Below are positions 61,787 through 64,000 of a stretch of 64,000 bases of DNA, piece after piece. This DNA is from CAYWMY01 sp046352935 (lineage in GTDB: Bacteria > Pseudomonadota > Gammaproteobacteria > Steroidobacterales > Steroidobacteraceae), in NCBI GenBank assembly GCA_046352935.1, contig JAXMGR010000007.1, forward strand, positions 1-64,000. The letters run 5' to 3'. The number at the start of each line of letters is the position of its first letter. Positions within the stretch are counted from its first letter, which is position 1. The notes beneath the pieces are model-generated. The model had not been told where the DNA came from and made no database searches. It saw nothing but the letters and a program-made list of their open reading frames with translations. The position numbers were made by a program, and so were the translations under genes.

Positions 61787-62919
61787 GGCGGACTCTCCCG
61801 TGCGAGCTGGTTCAGGTACTGCCGGGCGTAGGCCGCCTGGTTCCCGTCCGGCGCAAGCGCGAGATAGCGTTCGAAGCGCGCCCGCGCTCCAGCCCGCTGC
61901 CCCGCACGCAGGTACAGTGCGCCGAGCGCGAAGTGGGTCGGCGCGAAGTCCGGCGCCTCACCGAGCGCGCGCTCGTACTCGCCGAGGGCCCGCGCGGCAT
62001 CGCCGTCGGCATTGCGGATCCGCAGTGCCTCGGCGAGGTAGTAGCGCGACTCCGGCGGGAGACTGTCGACCATCCGTTCCTGGTCGAGCAGGAACAGCAG
62101 CAGCTTCGTGTCGCCTGCCTGGTGGATCGAGGCGAGCACGTCGAGGCGGACCGCGAGCGTACGGGCCGCGTATTCCCCGCGGTGACGGTCGCCCTGCACG
62201 GCGGCCTCGCGGGACAGCTTCTCGAAGCTCGCGACGCGATCCATGACAGCGGGATGGCTCGCGAAGAAGAACGGAGCCTGCCTGATCTTTCGCGCCCTCA
62301 GCTCGCGCGCGAGCCGGGCGAAGGTCTCGCCGCCGGCCCGCGGGTCGTAGCCGGCGTCGAGCATGCGACGGAAGCCGCCGCGGTCCGCGTCGCGCTCGTG
62401 CTCACGCGAGAAGCCCATCATCGTCGAGACGCCGAGCAACGCACCGACCACCGGCAGGCCCACGCTCCAGCCGACGATGTCGACGGCGTTCGTCACCACG
62501 GACCCCCGCTTGACGGTCTGCAGGAAGCGGAACACATGGTCCTCGGTCACGTGCGTGCCCTCGTGCCCGAGGATCGACGCGAGGCCGGCTTCGTCGTCGA
62601 GGCGCAGCAGCGTGCCCGTGTTGAAGTAGATATGGCCGTTCGCGAGCGCGAACGCATTGAAGTCGGTCTCGCGCAGCACGCGCACCTGCAGCTGTCCGGC
62701 CTTGTCCGGGAACAGGCGGTCGAGGACCGACTGCAGATACGCATCGAGTGCCGGCTCCGCGTAGAGCAGTCCCGAGTTCTCGATCTCGCGCTCCATCTGC
62801 GCCGTCGTGAAGTCGAGGCGGCGGCGTGTCTCCTGTTCGGCCTCGGCCGCGGGTGACCGGCCCGCGAGCAGCGGCAGCAGCAGCACGAGAACCGTGCAGA
62901 CCCGGCGGGTCGTGTTCAC
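61783..62919 (-). CDS. M48-family metallopeptidase with TPR tail
   Basis: A 378-residue exported zinc protease, like the BepA/LoiP group. The signal peptide covers residues 1-22. The catalytic domain has H119-E120-G-T-H123 and third ligand E175 (E-H-E-R-D-A-D), followed by S-H-P-A-V-M-D-R. C-terminal TPR-like helices (A-L-G-E-Y-E-R-A-L, F-A-L-G-A-L-Y-L-R-A-G) fill ~280-370. BepA degrades or helps assemble outer-membrane proteins. It overlaps both neighbours by ATGA in a three-gene exported-protein operon. Confidence 0.92.
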   Translation of the reverse strand: MNTTRRVCTVLVLLLPLLAGRSPAAEAEQETRRRLDFTTAQMEREIENSGLLYAEPALDAYLQSVLDRLFPDKAGQLQVRVLRETDFNAFALANGHIYFNTGTLLRLDDEAGLASILGHEGTHVTEDHVFRFLQTVKRGSVVTNAVDIVGWSVGLPVVGALLGVSTMMGFSREHERDADRGGFRRMLDAGYDPRAGGETFARLARELRARKIRQAPFFFASHPAVMDRVASFEKLSREAAVQGDRHRGEYAARTLAVRLDVLASIHQAGDTKLLLFLLDQERMVDSLPPESRYYLAEALRIRNADGDAARALGEYERALGEAPDFAPTHFALGALYLRAGQRAGARARFERYLALAPDGNQAAYARQYLNQLARESPP

Positions 62920-63689
62920 AGCATGGGTTTCCGGTGCAGCCGGCTCACGGGGAACTCGCGGAACAGCTCGTCCACGAGCGCGGTCGCATCGGCCGACGTA
63001 CGCACATCCCGGTAGCCCATGCCGACCCAGGACATGTCATTGAGCGAATTGCACCAGCGGAGGTCGCCGGTGCGAAGATCGATGATCGCCGCGCCGAACG
63101 CAGTGCCGCCCTTGTACCAGCTGCCGAAGCCGACGCCCAGCATCGCGACCTGGGTCAGCACGCTGCCGGTGCTGCGGCTCACCTGTTCGCCGGCGCCGAC
63201 GAACGCAAGGTCCGCGCCGGCGGCCTCCGCCAGACCCGCGAGGCCGTCGCCGATCGAGTAGTCGGACTGCGCGATCTTCTCGGCCCACGCGCCGCCCGTC
63301 CGCTTCACGTTCTCGTTCGAGGCCTGCAGGATGACTTTCACGAGGGCGCGGTGCTCGGCCAGCGCCCGCGGCGAAGCCAATTCGAACGCCGGCGGCGGCA
63401 CGATCTCGAAGCCACCCTTGCGGGCGAGAACGGCGCGCGCGGCATCCGCCAGGTTCGACGCCGCGGTCTCCGACCATTCGGGCTGCGCTTCCTCGACATG
63501 GCTCGCGGTGTTCTCGTAGACGATGAAGTCGATGGGGAGGAGGACGATGCGCCGCGTCGCCGGTGCGACGCGCTGCGACGGCTCCGGGGTGGCCGATGCC
63601 GTGGGCTCGGCGCACAGCGCGGGCGCCATGTGCAGCACGGCGAGTGCCGTGGCAGTTCTGAGCCGGCGCCTCGTGGCTGGTATACGCAC
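62916..63689 (-). CDS. Exported protein of unknown function
   Basis: A 257-residue protein with a signal peptide (cleavage near A-L-C-A-E). The mature part has I-V-L-L-P-I-D-F-I-V-Y-E-N-T, a helix of A-S-N-L-A-D-A-A-R-A-V-L, A-G-A-D-L-A-F-V-G-A-G and A-A-I-I-D-L-R-T-G-D-L-R-W. This alternation of strands and helices resembles periplasmic GNA1162/CsgG-like or TolB N-terminal-type folds. It is first of the M48 operon (4-base overlap). A lipobox is not clear (A-L-C-A). Confidence 0.72.
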   Translation of the reverse strand: MRIPATRRRLRTATALAVLHMAPALCAEPTASATPEPSQRVAPATRRIVLLPIDFIVYENTASHVEEAQPEWSETAASNLADAARAVLARKGGFEIVPPPAFELASPRALAEHRALVKVILQASNENVKRTGGAWAEKIAQSDYSIGDGLAGLAEAAGADLAFVGAGEQVSRSTGSVLTQVAMLGVGFGSWYKGGTAFGAAIIDLRTGDLRWCNSLNDMSWVGMGYRDVRTSADATALVDELFREFPVSRLHRKPML

Positions 63690-63805
63690 GCTCCCTCTCC
63701 CTGCGAGCGGTGACTTCCCTGACGCACGCTCACTCTACTGCACGGCCACCCCTGTGAGCGAGCCCTGTACGGACCAGCCGGGGGCGGTATCGGGTGGCGC
63801 CACCT

Positions 63806-64000
63806 TCACCGTGGCGATGCGCGCCTTCGGTGGGTGAGCACCCACTCCCAGCTGCGGTTCGCAATGAGGTTGGCGGGCACGAACAGCACCACGAGCAGCA
63901 GCAGGTCGGTCCAGGACAAGGGCAGCGCCCCACGCAGTACGACGAGCGGCAGCAGGCACTCCGGGAGCTGGTCGATGAACAGCGCGTCGGCGTGCGGCGG
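63806..64000 (-). CDS. CDP-archaeol synthase/CarS-like membrane protein, C-terminal part
   Basis: The minus strand is open from the window edge to a TGA at 63806-63808 (64 residues). The sequence A-L-F-I-D-Q-L-P-E-C-L-L-P-L-V-V followed by a hydrophobic helix (L-L-L-L-V-V-L-F-V-P) matches the end of the CarS/DUF46 family, which joins CTP to lipid phosphates. Bacterial members occur in many gammaproteobacteria. The start and most of the gene lie outside the window. Confidence 0.75.
   Translation of the reverse strand, partial: PPHADALFIDQLPECLLPLVVLRGALPLSWTDLLLLVVLFVPANLIANRSWEWVLTHRRRASPR

Overview
The window is GC-rich DNA from a bacterium, most likely a gammaproteobacterium. The housekeeping block at 34-38 kb supports this: ispB lies divergent from rplU-rpmA-obgE with a tRNA-Pro(CGG) beside it, the usual gamma/betaproteobacterial layout. 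The envelope is Gram-negative, with a TonB receptor, an outer-membrane barrel and lipoproteins. I cannot name the genus. The dense set of CoA-transferases, thiolase, enoyl-CoA hydratase, flavin enzymes and quinoprotein dehydrogenases suggests an environmental aerobe that degrades unusual carbon compounds (steroid, terpenoid or aromatic type is an inference).

Layout. 0-10.8 kb: three DUF3604 paralogs (one cut by the window edge, two divergent), an old-yellow-enzyme-type flavoprotein, and a collinear run of PQQ/cytochrome c dehydrogenase, parvulin isomerase and HupE/UreJ-like membrane protein. 10.8-19.1 kb: small SnoaL and GYD proteins, a TonB receptor, a YbiT-type ABC-F ATPase and a large patatin-like protein. 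19.1-25.1 kb: a tightly overlapping operon of a two-subunit family III CoA-transferase, a thiolase and a DUF35 partner. It is followed by a separately promoted 4-hydroxybutyryl-CoA dehydratase homolog with its own terminator. 25.3-30.6 kb: DUF429 protein, outer-membrane barrel, PPOX protein, SMR-like protein, a hydratase lacking its N-terminus, and a cytochrome/Vgb-propeller fusion. 30.7-34.1 kb: a visibly less GC-rich stretch with a large exported propeller protein and a HicAB module, ending at tRNA-Pro.

34.1-38 kb: housekeeping genes. 38-46.5 kb: a second flavoprotein of the first type, a GMC oxidoreductase and L-2-hydroxyglutarate oxidase-like pair, and a LacI regulator divergent from a thioesterase and a succinate-semialdehyde-type aldehyde dehydrogenase. 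46.5-51.3 kb: PQQ sugar dehydrogenase with cytochrome c tail, aldo/keto reductase, a broken LLM oxidoreductase copy, a HigBA/RelE-type toxin-antitoxin module and the intact LLM gene. 51.6-55.7 kb: a four-gene minus-strand operon with a second two-subunit CoA-transferase, an enoyl-CoA hydratase and a TIM-barrel protein. 55.9-58.5 kb: SDR, SnoaL, a Dabb-PASTA fusion and an ABM monooxygenase. 58.6-64 kb: a P-type ATPase, a three-gene operon of exported proteins around an M48 peptidase, and the end of a CDP-archaeol-synthase-like gene.

Most interesting: (i) in both CoA-transferase pairs only one subunit keeps the catalytic aspartate, and one pair is coupled to a thiolase/DUF35 pair as in benzylsuccinate degradation; (ii) a three-copy palindromic intergenic element whose outer arms differ between copies but stay self-complementary; (iii) two flavoenzymes lacking the same iron-sulfur cysteine; (iv) a Dabb-PASTA fusion; (v) a toxin-antitoxin module sitting in a broken duplicate of the adjacent LLM gene. 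All functions are from reading translated sequence; no search was run.
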